A DNA stretch of 64,000 bases from Marsupella aquatica (GCA_973895155.1 OZ316894.1:4340001-4404000), one strand, 5' to 3'. Shown: positions 12,445-26,209, numbered from the stretch's first letter. Numbers and translations: made by a program. The notes: a model not told the origin generated them from the sequence alone.

Positions 12445-15400
12445 ATGAGCAACGTCAATCAAGCGGCACATTTCTAGGGATGCCTGTTCGAACGGGCAAC
12501 TGAGTACATCAAGACTTACGAGGACGAAGAATCAGAAAGGGCAGCTCGAGAACGGCAGGAGCTCGCTCGATTGTGGGAGCTGCAGAAGACGGCTTTCTTA
12601 GGAGGCAAACTCATCAAGGCCGAGTTCTTGTGGACTCCTACTTCCAATCAGCTCGACAATCTTCTGTTTTGCGAAGATAGAGTCGTCGGCATCCGAGAAG
12701 CCATCAAACGCTGCAACAACATACACTGGGAGTTGAAGGGTAGCACGGAGGGGTGGACAAAGGCAACCGTGCTAGGAGAAACCTCCACGGCAGCCAAAAT
12801 GAAGAGGAAGGGAGCCGTCAACGATGAAGCCACCCCGGCAAAAAGAATGAGGTCGGCGGCACCAAAGAGGCCAGCCGAGCAGCAGAGCAGGAGGCAGGGA
12901 GAAGCCGAAGAGGATGATCCCATCAATGCCATTCCAACCAGGGATGACACCTGGAAAGGCTGGGCGGCAACCCTACCGAGGTGCAACTACATTTTGCACG
13001 AGAGGAGGATGCATGCTTTACGGCCATGCAGACCAAGAAGTACCAAGGCTTCATGGCCGGATCCGGCTTAGAGGCCTTTGTAAGATTACCATGGCTGAAG
13101 CCGGAGGTGCCGGATTTAGACCTATTAGAATTCGTGGGGTCATGGGAACCCAAGACCAATTCCACGAGGATATATGGGAAGGATTTCTATCTTACTCCCA
13201 AGGTGATTGCCGAAGTGTTTGGCTTGCCGATAGGCAATAAGACCAAAGTTGATACCAGGAAGACCTTGCCTGACAAGGAGTTCCGATCGTTCCCCGGGCC
13301 ATCAACGAAGAATGGCTTCTTCCGGAACACCTGCACCAACCCGCACATAGGAGAGATGATCGACTTCTTGCGGGTGACCATGCATTGTAACTTGCCAAGG
13401 GCAGAGATCGGCAAGGCATAGGTCTATCTGGCAGAGAGGCCAGACCCAAGCCGGGACTACAACGGGTACCTCCTCAACCAATTGAAGAAGATCTTAAAGG
13501 AGGAGCAGCAAGTAATCGGCGTGGGGAGCGTGTCGCGGCTTGGCTATCACATGCCGCTGTTGTGCCGGTATGCCAGAGGTCAGACCTTTGCCCCAGTACT
13601 TCCCCTGCAGGTAAGGGCACCCAAGGAAGCTCTCGCACCGAGGCCGGTAGTAGAGAAGCCTCAACCACCTGTTATCCCTATGATTGAGCAGGTGTTTAGG
13701 CCAAGGAAGGAAGACTTGCCGATGCAGCAACCAAGCATGCAAAATCTGCTGAAAATGCTGGAGAAGGAAAAGACGACACTGGCACCAGGTTTGGCAGCGG
13801 CACCAATACAGGACACTGCCCCAGAGGTCAACCTAAGCAGACTTAGAAGGGAAAACCCCTTTACCGGAAATAAGGAGAGAATCAGGCCAGAATCCAAGCC
13901 GGGTGTTTGAATGTACGTGGGAGTCTCAAGCTCTGAATCTGAGGCAGAATTGCCTGAAGCTCCTACCGGCGAAGAGGAGAGGGAGAAGCCGGAAGTCCAA
14001 GAGGTGGAGGAGGCAGTGGAGGACAGCAGCCATGATAACTCCGGCTATGGGTCGGACCATCACGTTCCAGGAGTAAGGACCGGTGGCCGGTTTATCCCCA
14101 CACTTCCAAGGGTAGTTCGAGGGGACCCCAACCAGTAGAGTAGCCCCGAGTCTCCCCCGCCAGATGTTGTTCCCCCGAGCTTTGATGGCATAAAGCAGAC
14201 GGCACAGGAATTTCAGGAGCGACTTAGGGAAGCAGAGGAGGCAGCCCTGGCTAGGGAAAAGGATTTGCCAGGAGGAGATTGGCTGGAGGACATCAGGCGG
14301 CTAGCCGAACAAGGAAGCAAACCTCTAGCCACGATTGAAGAGATCCGCAAGACGGCTTGGGAGCAGAGGCCGCGTTGGGCGATGCCGATCACTTCTACTT
14401 ACTCCACCTACGCTAAGAATAGAGCCATGGAGTATGGTGAGATATGTGGGGAACTTGCGCTCGGCATCTTTGGGGAGGAGTTGGAGGTAGGACCCTTTTT
14501 CCATAGGGAGCAGTTGGAGAAGCACCAATTAGAAGAAGCGGTGGCTTTAGAGAGAAGCAAGAAGGACGAGGTCATCCGGCGGCTTAGGAGGATGGAAGCC
14601 AAGATTGAAGATCTAAGGGCGGCCAAGAAAGCCCAAGATGAACTGCGGATTAAGCGGCATGAGCTGAACATCATGCAGGGGCAGTTGGACACCGCGCAGG
14701 CTGATAATCAGACTATCAAGGATAAACTGACTCAGACCCAGGGAGAATTGGCCGACGCAATCAAGGACAGGGAGAAATGGAAGAAGGAGCTGAGAGACGC
14801 AGAGGAGGCCCATATAGCAGTCAACAACCGGGTCGCGGCGGAGACTCAGAAAAGGGAGAGGGCACTGAAGGAAGAGCTTGAGGTCATCCGCAGAGCCCTT
14901 GAGCAGAAGGAGGCCGAGTTAGGGAAATCCTATCAAGGGATTATTGCGCTACAACAGGAGCTTGCGTCCCTGACGGCCAGCTTCAAGGCCGACCTACGGG
15001 AGAAGGACGCCCAGCTCGACCAAACTTATGCCAAGATGAATAACATGGAGTCTGAGGTCGTAGCGGAGCTCGACAAGGAGCTAAGAGCAACCCAGGAGGA
15101 GAGGGCTACCACCAAGAAGGAATTGGAGGAAGCCCACGGGAATTGGAGGAAGCCAAAAACGAGCTGGAGGAGGCACGTAAGGACCTGGATGAGACCCAAG
15201 AGGAGTTGGAGGAAATCACGACGAAGATGGAGAATCTACAGCGGCGGGCCGACAACCAAATAGAGCGGCTGAAAAAACAAGCCGCAGTATTTAAATGCTT
15301 AGCTGCATCAGGTCCATCTCCCGTTGGGGCAAACCAGTTACCCGGGGTGGTAATTGCTGAAGGACCAGCCGTGACACACGGCCCGGTGTCGGACGTTGGC

Positions 15401-15826
15401 GGCAAGGGGAAGGAACCGGCTATAGAGATAGTGAAGAAGAAGAAGCGGAAACCTTCGGGGTCCGGAGGTTATTCGACCCCTCAAGCCGTACTCAAACCGG
15501 TACCAACCTCCGGCATGAACACGGCAATAGATCCTGCTATCACCAAAGGTGGGGATGGTGCGGCCCAAGCCGAACTACTCAGTAATGAGGCCGGTATCCC
15601 AGATCCACCTCTTGAGCAGGCCGGGGAGGCCGTAGCCGTAGCCGAGGCTGAGGCCGTAGCCGAGAATGATTTCCGAGCCGAGGCCGAAGCCGAGGGTGGG
15701 CCCAGTCAGGCCGATGGAGAGTTGACTCAGTCAAGGACAGGTAATCTGTCAGAAAATGAACCTACGGTAGTGGTTGCGGAGGAAGCGTTGGGGGCGTCCA
15801 TTGAGGATCCACCACCGGTGTCGTGA
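12445..15826 (+). pseudogene. F2: paralogue of F1, broken by stops and frameshifts
   Basis: The frame starts at ATG 12445 and shows the same order as F1: a helical N-terminus, a basic linker (KRMRSAAPKRP), a region with TRIYGKDFYLT...VFGLP near 13190-13230, an acidic/proline stretch, and a long coiled coil (14.4-15.3 kb). Breaks are a TAG at 12475, a frame change near 12985, TAG at 13419, TGA at 13908, TAG at 14136, and a frame change near 15140 beside a local repeat of GGAATTGGAGGAAGCC. Between breaks the frame is otherwise open, so this was one protein of about 1100 residues. The TAG and TGA codons fit decay from CAG and CGA. It diverges from F1 across about 900 bp. Similarity to F1 is clear but low outside the FGLP region. 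Confidence 0.6.
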
Positions 15827-16640
15827 CGGTGCAAGGGCGCAGTTCCTTTTAGGAAGGGCGGACGTGGAGGGAGGAGGCATGAGTGGGCAGGGCGGGCTCA
15901 GATCTCTAAGTTTAGGATTAGGATCAGGACCAGGAGGCGGCCCTGACACTTAGGTTAGTGGGATTGCGGTTCCACTGGTAAGAGCAACACTTGTACTCCT
16001 GCCTCACTGTACATAGGTAGATCCAGTTAGGTAGATTAGGCTTATGCTGCAAAGAATTAGGCGGATCCACTACCAGGATAAGTACCTGGGCAGCGGGGAG
16101 CTTAGGGCCTCTTCTTTAGCAAGTTTTTAGTTTGCACCAGCCGGGCTGGGATCAAGTAGTAAGAGAAGCTCTTGGTTAGTCATACAGTGACCCTTGTGTA
16201 TATTCATGTTTCCTCATGCCTAAGAGCTGAATAGAGTTGGCCTCACGGCTTAGTTCGCAGAGCTTGTGTATGAGATGTACTGTTTGTATTGCAAGTGCAT
16301 GGTATGACTCAGTCAGAAGGAGTCATTTTGCTATTTGTGTGTCGCATTAACTTGTGTGAAGAGTGCCCACATCAACCAATAGAGGAAGGAAAGTAAGCAG
16401 GGGAGTGAGAGTTGGATGTGTCGAGCTGAGAGAGGTCTTAGCGGCTTAACCAAGCCTATTGGGGATCATTCCGGCGGCGGAATCCAAACATACCTAACAA
16501 GACGGAGGGGAAGACAAGGGAAGGCCTAGATTAGGCCGGCTACGTATCTCATGACCCGATGAAGGATCTGTCCAGTATATGTGTGTAAAATGTTAATAGT
16601 AGTAGTAGTAGGAGGTTAGCAGCGTCCCATGCCGCTAAGC
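15827..16640. other. Right non-coding arm of element F
   Basis: No gene. GCTTAG/CTAAGC words recur (near 16109, 16257 and 16635). The right subterminal inverted repeat lies at 16470-16505. A separate 10-bp inverted pair, GCGTCCCATG and CATGGGACGC, spans roughly 16622-16723 and may mark the element edge. Confidence 0.45.
16470..16505 (-). repeat. Subterminal inverted repeat of element F, right arm
   Basis: TTCCGGCGGCGGAA is the exact inverse complement of the left-arm core, and the flanking CAAACATACCTA matches the left TAGGTATGGTTTG with one gap. Confidence 0.65.
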
Positions 16641-19600
16641 CGTGGAAACGGCCTCGCCAAGCGCGAAACCTGCGGGAATCGGCTTGCGCTAGGGGGGTTT
16701 CTTGGGTTTAGGGAGCCATGGGACGCACCACAGTCCTGTAAACTATTGACCGTCATAGCTGAAAGCTCTTGCTCGTGTTATGTTTGTGGAAGCAACATTT
16801 TTGTTCGAGCAGCAAATGTGGAAAGAACCAGGACTGATGAATGTGTAAGGGAGAACCAAAGAGAGTTATTGTGCACTACGGATTTGTGGTGTTGCATTCT
16901 GCTTGCGGACCGGGCAGGATCTAGGGGTGGCCAGACAGAGGTGGCACTGTCGTTTGGATCATTATCTAAGTACGTACGCAAGCTGACCACTCTGTTGAGC
17001 TGAGATATGATTTGAGCTCACAAGCTTCTGGCCAGTTTCCGAGCAATGTTTTTGACGGAGTTCCCTGTATCAGGTATGTTTCATTCAAATGCGCTCTCTC
17101 TTGGGCCCTAGGGATGTAAGTTTGTCCCGAGTTTGTTTGGATACACTTCATTGGAAAGTTGCGTGTTGAACAGTAGGATTCAAAATGCTTCCGGGAATGC
17201 TTCAATCACAAAATAAAATTTTTCTCAATGACGTGTAGCACAAGGAGGTACTCTTAATATGGCCGAAGGTTTATCTCAGACTGTAGAGCGCTGCATTCAT
17301 TCTTCCACAGAATCACGCCCCTAAGAGAACTTCAGCCAGTCGGCTGGGAGGCCCTGTTGCAGCCACTGAAAGTCAACTCCTTGCGCAATCCCCTCCTCCC
17401 TCTACAATCGGCAGGGCTAAAGCGCAATAAACAACACTAACCCACATAATCTGAGGCGCACAGAGAGAAGCAGTAGCAACAGCACCATGCCACCACCCGG
17501 CGCCGAGGGCCACAACCAAACTCGCAAGCAAATAGTAGAGCAGAGCAGAGCTTAGTGGAGTCGCGCGAGAAACTTAGTGTATAATTATACCAACGACAGT
17601 AAGGACTGGCAGCAATTACATAAGTCCCTAGCATGCAAACGGATCTCATATCACAAAATAATCCGTCTTGATCACTGTAGGTTACTGCGGTCAAGCAGGG
17701 CACATCCATCATCCTCGAGAGCATTAAATTAAACAAGCAACCAAGAGTGAGCAATCCTTTGCTTTGAATCCTTTCCTCCCTCCCGTTCACTTCCTTGGAG
17801 CTTTCATAGATTTCCAGATTTTGCTCTATTAAGCGGGCTATTAAGCTTGTTCCTTCTTCTTAATATGCTTAATGCAATTGAGAGCTAATCGAGATCGATC
17901 AAGGTCAGGGACATTTGAAGCTTAGCTTCCCTTTTTATACCGGTGTAGAGATGTTCAGTCTAACGTCTGGTCACTTGAGCCAAAAATTTGAAGAAAAGCT
18001 CTCCTCCTGTAGATTCAAAGCACGTTCTCCCGCTCAAATTTAAGCTAACTAAGCTGGATCAAACTTGCTGGGATTTCTTTTGGCATAAGATTGCGTTTAG
18101 TTTTTCTCATGCGAGTTTCTGTACATTTCTAATGCAGCTTTTGATTTTAGTTGTGGATTGATGGAGTGGTATTTTCAGGTTGCAAATTTCGCAGTTACTC
18201 GTAGAGCCATTCTGCTAATACTGGGGCTGGTTCTCCATTGTCTTGGAGTCAATGACAAGCCCAGAACTCGTTATGGCTCATTGTCGCTCCTTGTAAAGAA
18301 CAACGTCAGCCTTAGTTTTCTCTCAGGCGTGGCCAGCATCAACAAAATCACACCAACTTATATTCTGGTAGGCCATAGCACTACGTCCAAACTCCGAAAC
18401 TACTCAACTTGCTACAACTGCAATATGGTCCAGGATAGAGTAAGTAAATGCTTGAAGAGGCGTAGTATGGCATCGCTCTTCGTGTCCGTGACTTTTGAAA
18501 TGGTACTAATAATGTGGCCAGTATTCTATGTTCTAGAGCTCGATCAACTTGAAGAGCTGCTAACTCTCATGCATGGTTCTGACGTTCACTTCCTTGGAGC
18601 TTCCATAGATTTCCAGCTTTTGCAATTGTTTTTTCCTCCCCTGGGCTGGCCATGAAATGCATTTCTTAACGCTTTGTTGCAGCTCATAAGTTGGTAACTT
18701 TTGGCTGCAGATTGGTTGATTGAAGGAAACCCTGTCTATCCAGCAATGGTTTCCTTGAACCTACTCGCAATGTTGCCTTGAGCAAGGGTAGGATCCTGGT
18801 AAATTTATCTGACGTTGCTGCATTGAATAGTGTAGCAGGCCAAGGTCTAGATTGAACCACTAGAGAAAAGGTTTGAGAGATTTCAAAGATTTGCGTTCTT
18901 GCTGCTGTTGCCTTTGGTACTGCTATTGCCTTTACATGATACCATTAATACTACATGGAGTCATTGTGCCAAGCTCCTAGAATAATTCTCAGTTGCTTGA
19001 TTGTAGGAACAATCAAAAATGGCTTTCGGACGAGTGAAGGTGATTTTTGGGAGTGAGCTATCCAGCTGTGCCAGGCCGGAGTGATCTTTCCCAAATTTTC
19101 CAAGACTCGGGAGGGACATCCTCAAAGAAGGTATTGATTTCCAAATTGATTCACTTGTTTGAGATGCAGGTAACGAGATTACGTCTATGCATGTTACTAG
19201 AAGCAATTGATTACTTAGTCCTGCCAGCAAGTCTTGAGGTCAAAGTAAGAGCTCCAATACTAGTTAAGCATAGAGTATTCAGTTAATATGTGGGAATAAA
19301 GAAATTGTGAAAGGCAGCAGCTTGTGTGATAATCGTGAGTCTATTGCCATTCCTGTTGCAAGCTTGCCTTCACCCTGTAACTGGGCATGAATGTCATCTC
19401 CGTTCCATTTCCATGAGATCAAAGAATGTTGTTGAGCCCCTATCCTTGGCTTGTTGAACGTTCTTGCTGTGAGAGTAACGCTATATCACTTACTGAATAT
19501 TGGCAAAGCACTGGACCTGTTACTAGCAACGTAGCTACATGGTAGATCAAAAGCTTAGTTTGAGGTGAATTAGAAACTGATTGGATCAATTAGTTTGGCC

Positions 19601-21900
19601 CTTCCAAGATTGAATTCGGTGAGTAAGGGTCGGGAATGTATTGCCATGATTGAGTAGAGTGGGGAGGTCGGACGGCTACCTATGTCACAGCATGAACTCA
19701 TGTTTCTTCCTTGCACGTCTTGTTTCTTCCATGAAATTGTTTGTAGCCTCTTTGGTAGCTAACGGGGACGTTGTTTGAAAGAGAGAAATATTATATTTGT
19801 AAGCAAAAGGCTACAGACTTTAGGGCCGGTGATTACACAAGAAGTCCATGGTGGGGTGATGATGCACTCCAGGTAAATTTATCCCATCCTCAACAATTTT
19901 GACAACCAAGCCTGGAGTACCTTCATTCATCGTGAAATCCACCATCCAGCAGGAATTTTAGCTTGAGTATTGTGCTTCTGGGTGTTTCTGCATGGCATAC
20001 AACATCTAACATAAATAGCCAATCTGTATATATTGAATCAGCAGGTTATTGAATTTTGGTTTTAACTTACCATTGTTCTAAGATGATTGAGGACAAAATT
20101 GCACAAGGTGAGTGTGTTATAGACTTGACTTTATGTCGGATAGTTCACCATTTTGACTGGATGCTACCTCATAACTGGGACATCAACTTTGTTCTAAACA
20201 CACGTAAATAATTTGCTTGAACTCACAGTGTATGCTTGGCTGTGCAAGCAAACCTGTTCAACAAATCAATGCAATAGCAAACTGTTGTTGCTTACCTCTT
20301 AAGCTGCGTCAATTTTATCTCAACACTACTAACAATGAAAGAACTGAGAATGATGCAATAGATCACACAAATTCAGTTGCTTTGATGTCTAAAGATATTC
20401 TCTGATTGCAGCGGTTCCTGCTTCAAAGCATTTGAGAATCTCTATTGGATAAACATGCCGGGAGCGATCGTTCATGATTGATCATCACATATGAACCAGG
20501 CTTGGATTGAGGAATGCAAGAATGTCTGCCATGTGGAAGAGAGCAGCTTAGAGCAACACTCAATAGACAGTAGAGTTTCCCAGCACTCGGTAAGAAGAGT
20601 AAATGCAGGTTGCGTGTTTTCATTTGGTCTACAAGTCTCACATGTTTTCAGATTGTCTTTTTCCTTCCTCAAAACTAGTTTTTCTTTAGCTTAAGTAGTG
20701 TTCCTTTGTCAGCTCTGCTCTTGCTGTTTGTGCGTATTATGTCGATTAATTTGTTTGTTGATCGACCATATATGCCTGTCAGTATTGAATCTTGTTCCCG
20801 TAACTCTATGAGCTCAATAAGCATTTTAATACTCTAGTTTTGGTTTGGCTGACTCCTTTTTGTGGTGTAGTATGCTGTGTGAAGGCATGGAACGCCAGGA
20901 AATACTCTCACATGCTATGTGAAGGCCAGGACTATTCTCACTCACCTGGTAAGTGCTGCTACCCCATAGAGGCCACGTACTAGCATCTACTTATGAGATT
21001 GAAAGTTTATAGATCCATTATACTGTTGGACATCTTCAAGTCTTGATCGCTATTTTGGAAACTTGTTGATGATATGGCATATTTGTATCTCTTTGAATTT
21101 GCTACTTGGTCACAATGATATTTGTACAAAGCAGGGTACACAGTGGAACTAGCGACTATCTCCACCTCATCTATAAATTTGTTCTGAGTGAACACATGTT
21201 GTCGCATGACCTGAAATGAAACTAAGAATGGTCACGTAGAAGCCAGTCCGAATATCTTGCTACGTACGTTTTCACCCGTGTTTTCAATGTGACAATGAAC
21301 AAATCATCTTGTCTTGCTTTCTCCTCTTCGCATCTCATCAAGACAGCTAAAAGTGTCACCTCATCCAATCATGATCGACATGATTGCAACCTGCCTCCAA
21401 TCTCCTTAGTCCAGAGTGTGCTAAAGATTTTGTAGCAGGATTTGTCCAGTTGTGCTTGACTATTCCTAAAGGCCATCTTATGTTTATTAAGGGTAACCAA
21501 AGCCTAACTTAATGTAATCACAACTAATTAAATTAAAACATTTGGAGGATCCTAATATCCCCTTGTTCCCACAATCATAACTCAAATGAATCCATATATG
21601 AGTCCGTCCAATCATTAAGTTGTTCTTACGTGTACACCTTATCAAAGAGTACTATCCCTGAGGCCGTCTAGCTACTTTGTCACTATGGACAGTCCATTTC
21701 CTGAACCTATTCCATGTTCTGGAGTCCCAATACAATCACTCCATACAATCACTCGGTTGTCATTCTAGCAAGTCCCACTTTAAAAAATTGATTGCATTTG
21801 ATCTCTACTAGCTGGAACCATTATTTGCAAATAAGTTGTCTATCACGTCTTGTCCCATTGGCCCCTTTCTGGTAAATTAACCCATTTAGCCATTACATCT
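16641..21900. other. No recognisable gene
   Basis: Over 5 kb in which I recognise no protein family, RNA gene or mobile-element terminus. The longest frame (18158-18655, + strand, 165 codons) starts with a hydrophobic stretch but has no recognisable domain and no relative in the window, so I do not call it a gene. A phrase of about 40 bp (GTTCACTTCCTTGGAGCTTY...) occurs at about 17787 and 18583 with three differences. Confidence 0.5.
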
Positions 21901-21933
21901 GTTCAAACCCAGTTCATTTATCCATTGCTGCAT

Positions 21934-22870
21934 GAACCATGGTTCGTGAAGCAATATCAGACTCCGACCACTACCATTGCCCCAAACTGGACCCGATTAT
22001 CCATGGTTTGCACCTTATTATGCCACCATTCCCAAATCTGGCCCAATGTATCCTACATGGTATGAACCATGGTTTGCTCTATGAAGAAGTGTAAGACTCC
22101 CACGAGTTCTCATAGCTCCCAACTAAGCTTGACTATCTGTCTTTGTTTTAGCCCACCATTTTTTGGAAAATGGATTTCTATTTGCAATTTCAGCACGAAC
22201 CATGGTTCGTCGTATAATAGAGTCTGTGACTTCCACTCTCACAAGTCTCAACTAGGCTTGACTATCCCCTTTTGTCCTACTTTTAGCTAGTCATTTTTTG
22301 GCAAATGGATTTCCATTTGCAATTTCAGCACGAACCATGGTTTGTTCTATGAAATAGTCTGTGATTCCCACTCTCACAGGTCTCAATTACAATTTCAGCT
22401 TGAACCATGGTTTGTACACCAATAGGCCATGCATGTCCACCTAGTCCATATCTTACCCTAAAGAAACCATGGTTATACTATACATGAATTGAAATCACCT
22501 CTTACAGCACGAACCATGGGTTGTACTATACATGAATTGAAATCATCTCTCAATTCTAGTCTAAGATATGAGCCAGCACTATCATTTGAGTGATTCAACT
22601 TTGTTATGTTTTCAATGACATGAACCATGTAGAGTCGTTTCTCTGAAGTTGATCTTAACCATGTAGAGTCCTCTCTAAACTTAATCTTTCTAGTCAAGTT
22701 TGTCAAACCTGTTGTCCTATCGAATTGGTTTTCCTGTAGTACTGAGAATAAATACTAGTCACAACCCTGGCCAAAACTAATTGTCATTGCACGAACCATG
22801 GTTTGCACTATCCCAAGTCGTCTTTGATTTTTTAAGATTTTAGAGCTTGTGGCACGAACCATGGTTTGTT
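21934..22870. repeat. Palindrome array upstream of the element A gene
   Basis: About ten copies of GAACCATGGTTC or close variants (near 21934, 22064, 22196, 22331, 22404, 22508, 22791 and 22854). The copy at 22195-22210 is the perfect 16-bp palindrome ACGAACCATGGTTCGT. Copies at 22064, 22196 and 22331 sit in diverged tandem units of about 134-135 bp. Further copies lie in introns and flanks at 24406, 26345, 26630, 28713 and 30409; I see none in the exons. Confidence 0.8.
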
Positions 22871-23047
22871 CTAAAATTTGCCAAGATCCAAGGAACTATT
22901 TATTGTGCCTAGACTTTGCTTCTAAAAAACATTGAACCCTAAGTCTTTAACCTTAAACATTTTTGACACATTTTTTGATAGTATACTTATCACATTTGTT
23001 GTTGTTGTTGTGTAGAGTGCAAACTTGTGTTTGACAACTACACAAGC

Positions 23048-26000
23048 ATGGCATCCGAAGGAGAAACTAGCAAGAAGAAACGGAAGACCTTAGGAAAAAC
23101 TGTGGGAGCACCCCAAAAAAGAAAGCCAGAGTGAAGAAGAGTGCCCCGAGTTTGGATTCCATCAGCAATTTTCGTGGGAGAAAAATGACCTTGAAATCTA
23201 GAGTAACTGATACTGTTCTTCGAGTTGATCCAAAAGATATGAAGCATTGGGGGGTGGTGCTTGATAACAATGTTCTCCGTATGTGCGTAGCTTTTGAAGA
23301 GGAGACTTTGGTATTGTCCAACTCTAGGATACTTAGTTGTGTCTATGAGAAAAATGTAAACCTGAAAGATTGTCAAGAAGCTTTGGTCCTTTTGGTTGAG
23401 GAGAATACAAGCATTGAAGAATCAGAAAATACCAGGATCTGCCATTGTTTCTCTAGAGAAGTGTTCGGGATGTTTGATTAGACATACATGGAGGCGAATT
23501 GCAGTTTCTCACCAGAGGCATTTTCAGCCATTTGGGATCCCACTTTCCCAAAAGTTTCTACACTCATAAATGGCCAGAACATTGAGAGGATGTGTTATGC
23601 ATATTGTCCTGGGCAAATTGCACTTTTGTAGAAACATTTCATTTAGGGAAGAAGGAGGACCTTGAGAAGCATTCCAAGTTTGAGACTGGAGAACTTCCAA
23701 AATTGATCACTGGAGAAAACATAGGAGATCTTTGCAAGAGTTTCAATGGTGCTTATAAGAAAGCAAACATCTTCGACAGCAGAGTTTTCAATGTTGAAAA
23801 TTCAAAATGTCACATTGCATCCAATGTTGTAAAATGTAGAGGTCATGATCCTGATTACTCACGAGATCTTGCCAATTCGATGAAATTTCAATCGTTAGTA
23901 AATTTTGAGAAGTGGGTTTGTTTCCTCATCCCTGTGTTATGGGCAGAGAGCAGGAGCACTGAAGTTGGCTATTGTGGAACTCCATTGACACAGCCACCTA
24001 TCCTTGATCAAATTGACAATTATCATTTTTGGATAATTGGAGGCCAGCACACCGTTATGGCCTACCGGTTACTTTTGAAAGATGAATCAGTGGCTCCTAA
24101 GATTCATCAAAAATGTTTTACAATTGATGCAGTCATGTTTTGGGCACCATACAATTTGGCTGGCAACTTGGTGATGATGGGATTATCTAAGACATTAAAT
24201 CATGTTCATCACACAGCAATGGATGAATCTCAGTTTTTCCTCATTGCAAGGCAAGTTAGGGATATTTGGAAAAGTTATGGGCGTCCTCCTTCAGAGAAAA
24301 ATAGCACCAAAGACTCAAAATGGAGGGTAAGAATACAAATCTCTATTCTTGTTTAACTTATGCTCATTCATTTTGATGCATAGATTGTGAAATTAAATTA
24401 GTGTGAACCATGGTTTGTACTCATCTTATGATTTTATTGTGACTGTCTAAACAACATTTCATGAAAGCAACAATGATCGTCATTCCTTGGGTCAAAGATG
24501 AGAAGTATCGATTGGGAGAGCTTGGACCTTTCATCTTGAATATGACAGATTCCACCTTCAACTTATGGATGAAAGTATACGAGATGTCAAGAGAAGGAAA
24601 ATTGGTGGCTTTCAACGGGTTCCTACAGAAGGATGTTATCAAGAAAGATTCTGTTCGAGGAGCTTGGGAGGTTGCCCGAAGAACATTTCGAGATTTTCTT
24701 CGAGTTGAGGATGAAGTGTTGATGAAGATTGCAAGGTATCTTCTTGCCAACAAGAAGATTTCATTGATGAAAGAACGAAGTAGCGGAATTGTGAAGAAAA
24801 TAGATGCAGTTCCCATTGAAGAAGATTTCATTGCTCTTGATGAGTATTGTGTTAAAAAAAAACACAATAAGCAGTTTGAAATATTGCTTTTGAAGTATCT
24901 TGCAAAAGACAAAATGACTAGGGAGAAGTTACAGGCATTGCCCATGGAGCAGAGAAGGGAGAAGGTGAATGCAATGAGAGATTTCTTTAAGCTTACTCCC
25001 GAAAAAGCTGAAAAGCTTCAAAGTACACTTGGACCTATAGTGATCCCAAGATCGCTAACGAAAACCACTGGAAACAAAGAGCTCCAAGATCTTCTTCCTG
25101 GAGTTTTCAAGAGTTTGATCTGGTCAATCAGGGCTTCTGTGGATGAAAAAGGTAATCCGGTGGTGATGCAACTTGATACAAAACTTAGGTTTTGTTCAAG
25201 TAAAGGATTTGGAACTGCTGAATTTTTAGATCCAATCGTCTTGGAGTTGAAAGAAATGGCAGCATTCATATTCTTTGATGCTACCATGATGTCTGGAGTA
25301 AGTTCAATGACACGAAAGACATATGAAGCATTCTTTGATGCTACAATTATCATTGGGTCAAAACCATCTCATGTTGTGGTAGTGGTATCAACTGCAATCG
25401 ATGCTTTTTTTGTGATGAGTGCTATTTCAGCACACCCACATTATGTTGCCTTTACCACACAGTACCAGACAAAATCTAAATCGTCATCTTCAACATCGAC
25501 AGTTTATCATTCAAATTGTCTTTTTGTGACTTATGCATTCTTCAAGATGTCATTCACTGAAGAATGTGAAGCAGAAGAAATTTCGACAAAAATTCTGTTA
25601 AGCTTTAAGAAAACAGGATTCTTGGGGAATTACGAAGAGACAACAGAAGATGTTGCAGAGCAGACTCAACTTGGGGAGAAGAGCAGAATATTCTACGATA
25701 ACTTGACTTCTCAACTTGTTTCATTTGACAAGCTTTCAGTTTGTTTTGGAGATGGCCTGGAACATCTTACTGACTCACTTTTGGTATGTGTTTCTAAACC
25801 CAAAACCTTAGAAAGTCTATTAAATTTCTGATTATATTCTAATCCCAAGAAAATATTAAAACTTTGATTGTTTTGCAGAAATTAGGAGCTCGGGTACGTT
25901 CATATTGTAATGAGTCCAACCACGAAAGCCTGACACAATTCTTTTCTTCCACAACCCAATCTGATGAGCCTGAAGAAGCACCGTGTGAACTACGGAGTAT

Positions 26001-26209
26001 TTTGGTGAAAAATATTTCCAGATTGATGAAGTATAATTTGGCCAAGAAGAACATGAGAGAAGACATTGTTGGGCTTTGCAAAGATACCCTCCACCTTGGT
26101 GAAAGTAGTATTGCTCGTGTGATCAAAGAATATGGATTGGATGACACTCATGAGTCAGATGATGAAGTCTACAAATTTCTTGTTGATGTACCAACTGGTC
26201 CACTTGGAG
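23048..26209 (+). pseudogene. Element A gene, exons 1-3: GGQHT (ParB-like?) protein
   Basis: Start ATG 23048. A lysine-rich N-terminus (KKKRK, KKKARVKK) looks like a nuclear signal. Exon 1 runs to 24326 and holds WIIGGQHTVMAYRLLL near 24030, which resembles the GxxRxxA / DGQHR box of the ParB/sulfiredoxin-like superfamily. Exon 2 is 24455-25783 and exon 3 is 25879-26209. Intron positions and phases (0, 0, 1) match the gene of element B. Breaks: a one-base frame change in an A-run near 23117, a TAG at 23479, and a TAG plus frame change near 23630. The position matching B's first acceptor reads CAA instead of CAG. The rest of the sequence is unknown to me. The similarity to B (QVR.IW, P.N..GN..MGLS and others) establishes the gene; the ParB link is a motif-level inference. 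Confidence 0.65.

Larger units (their letters stand above)
7931..16640. mobile_element. Element F: GC-richer element with two divergent paralogous genes
   Basis: Base composition changes sharply near 7.93 kb and again near 16.7 kb. Two homologous genes point outward from a central promoter region, and a 14-bp perfect inverted repeat inside a longer imperfect one lies about 200 bp from each presumed end (8131-8165 and 16470-16505). I cannot see canonical termini or a target duplication, so the end coordinates are approximate. The proteins recall the 'putative plant transposon protein' type, usually annotated in large plant retroelements or DNA elements. No transposase, integrase or reverse transcriptase is visible, so the element is either non-autonomous or of a class I do not recognise. 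Two separate head-to-head elements are a possible alternative. Confidence 0.5.

Noticed and set aside
18158-18655. 165-codon frame with a hydrophobic N-terminus
   Set aside because: No recognisable domain, no relative in the window, no splice or promoter context; best treated as chance.
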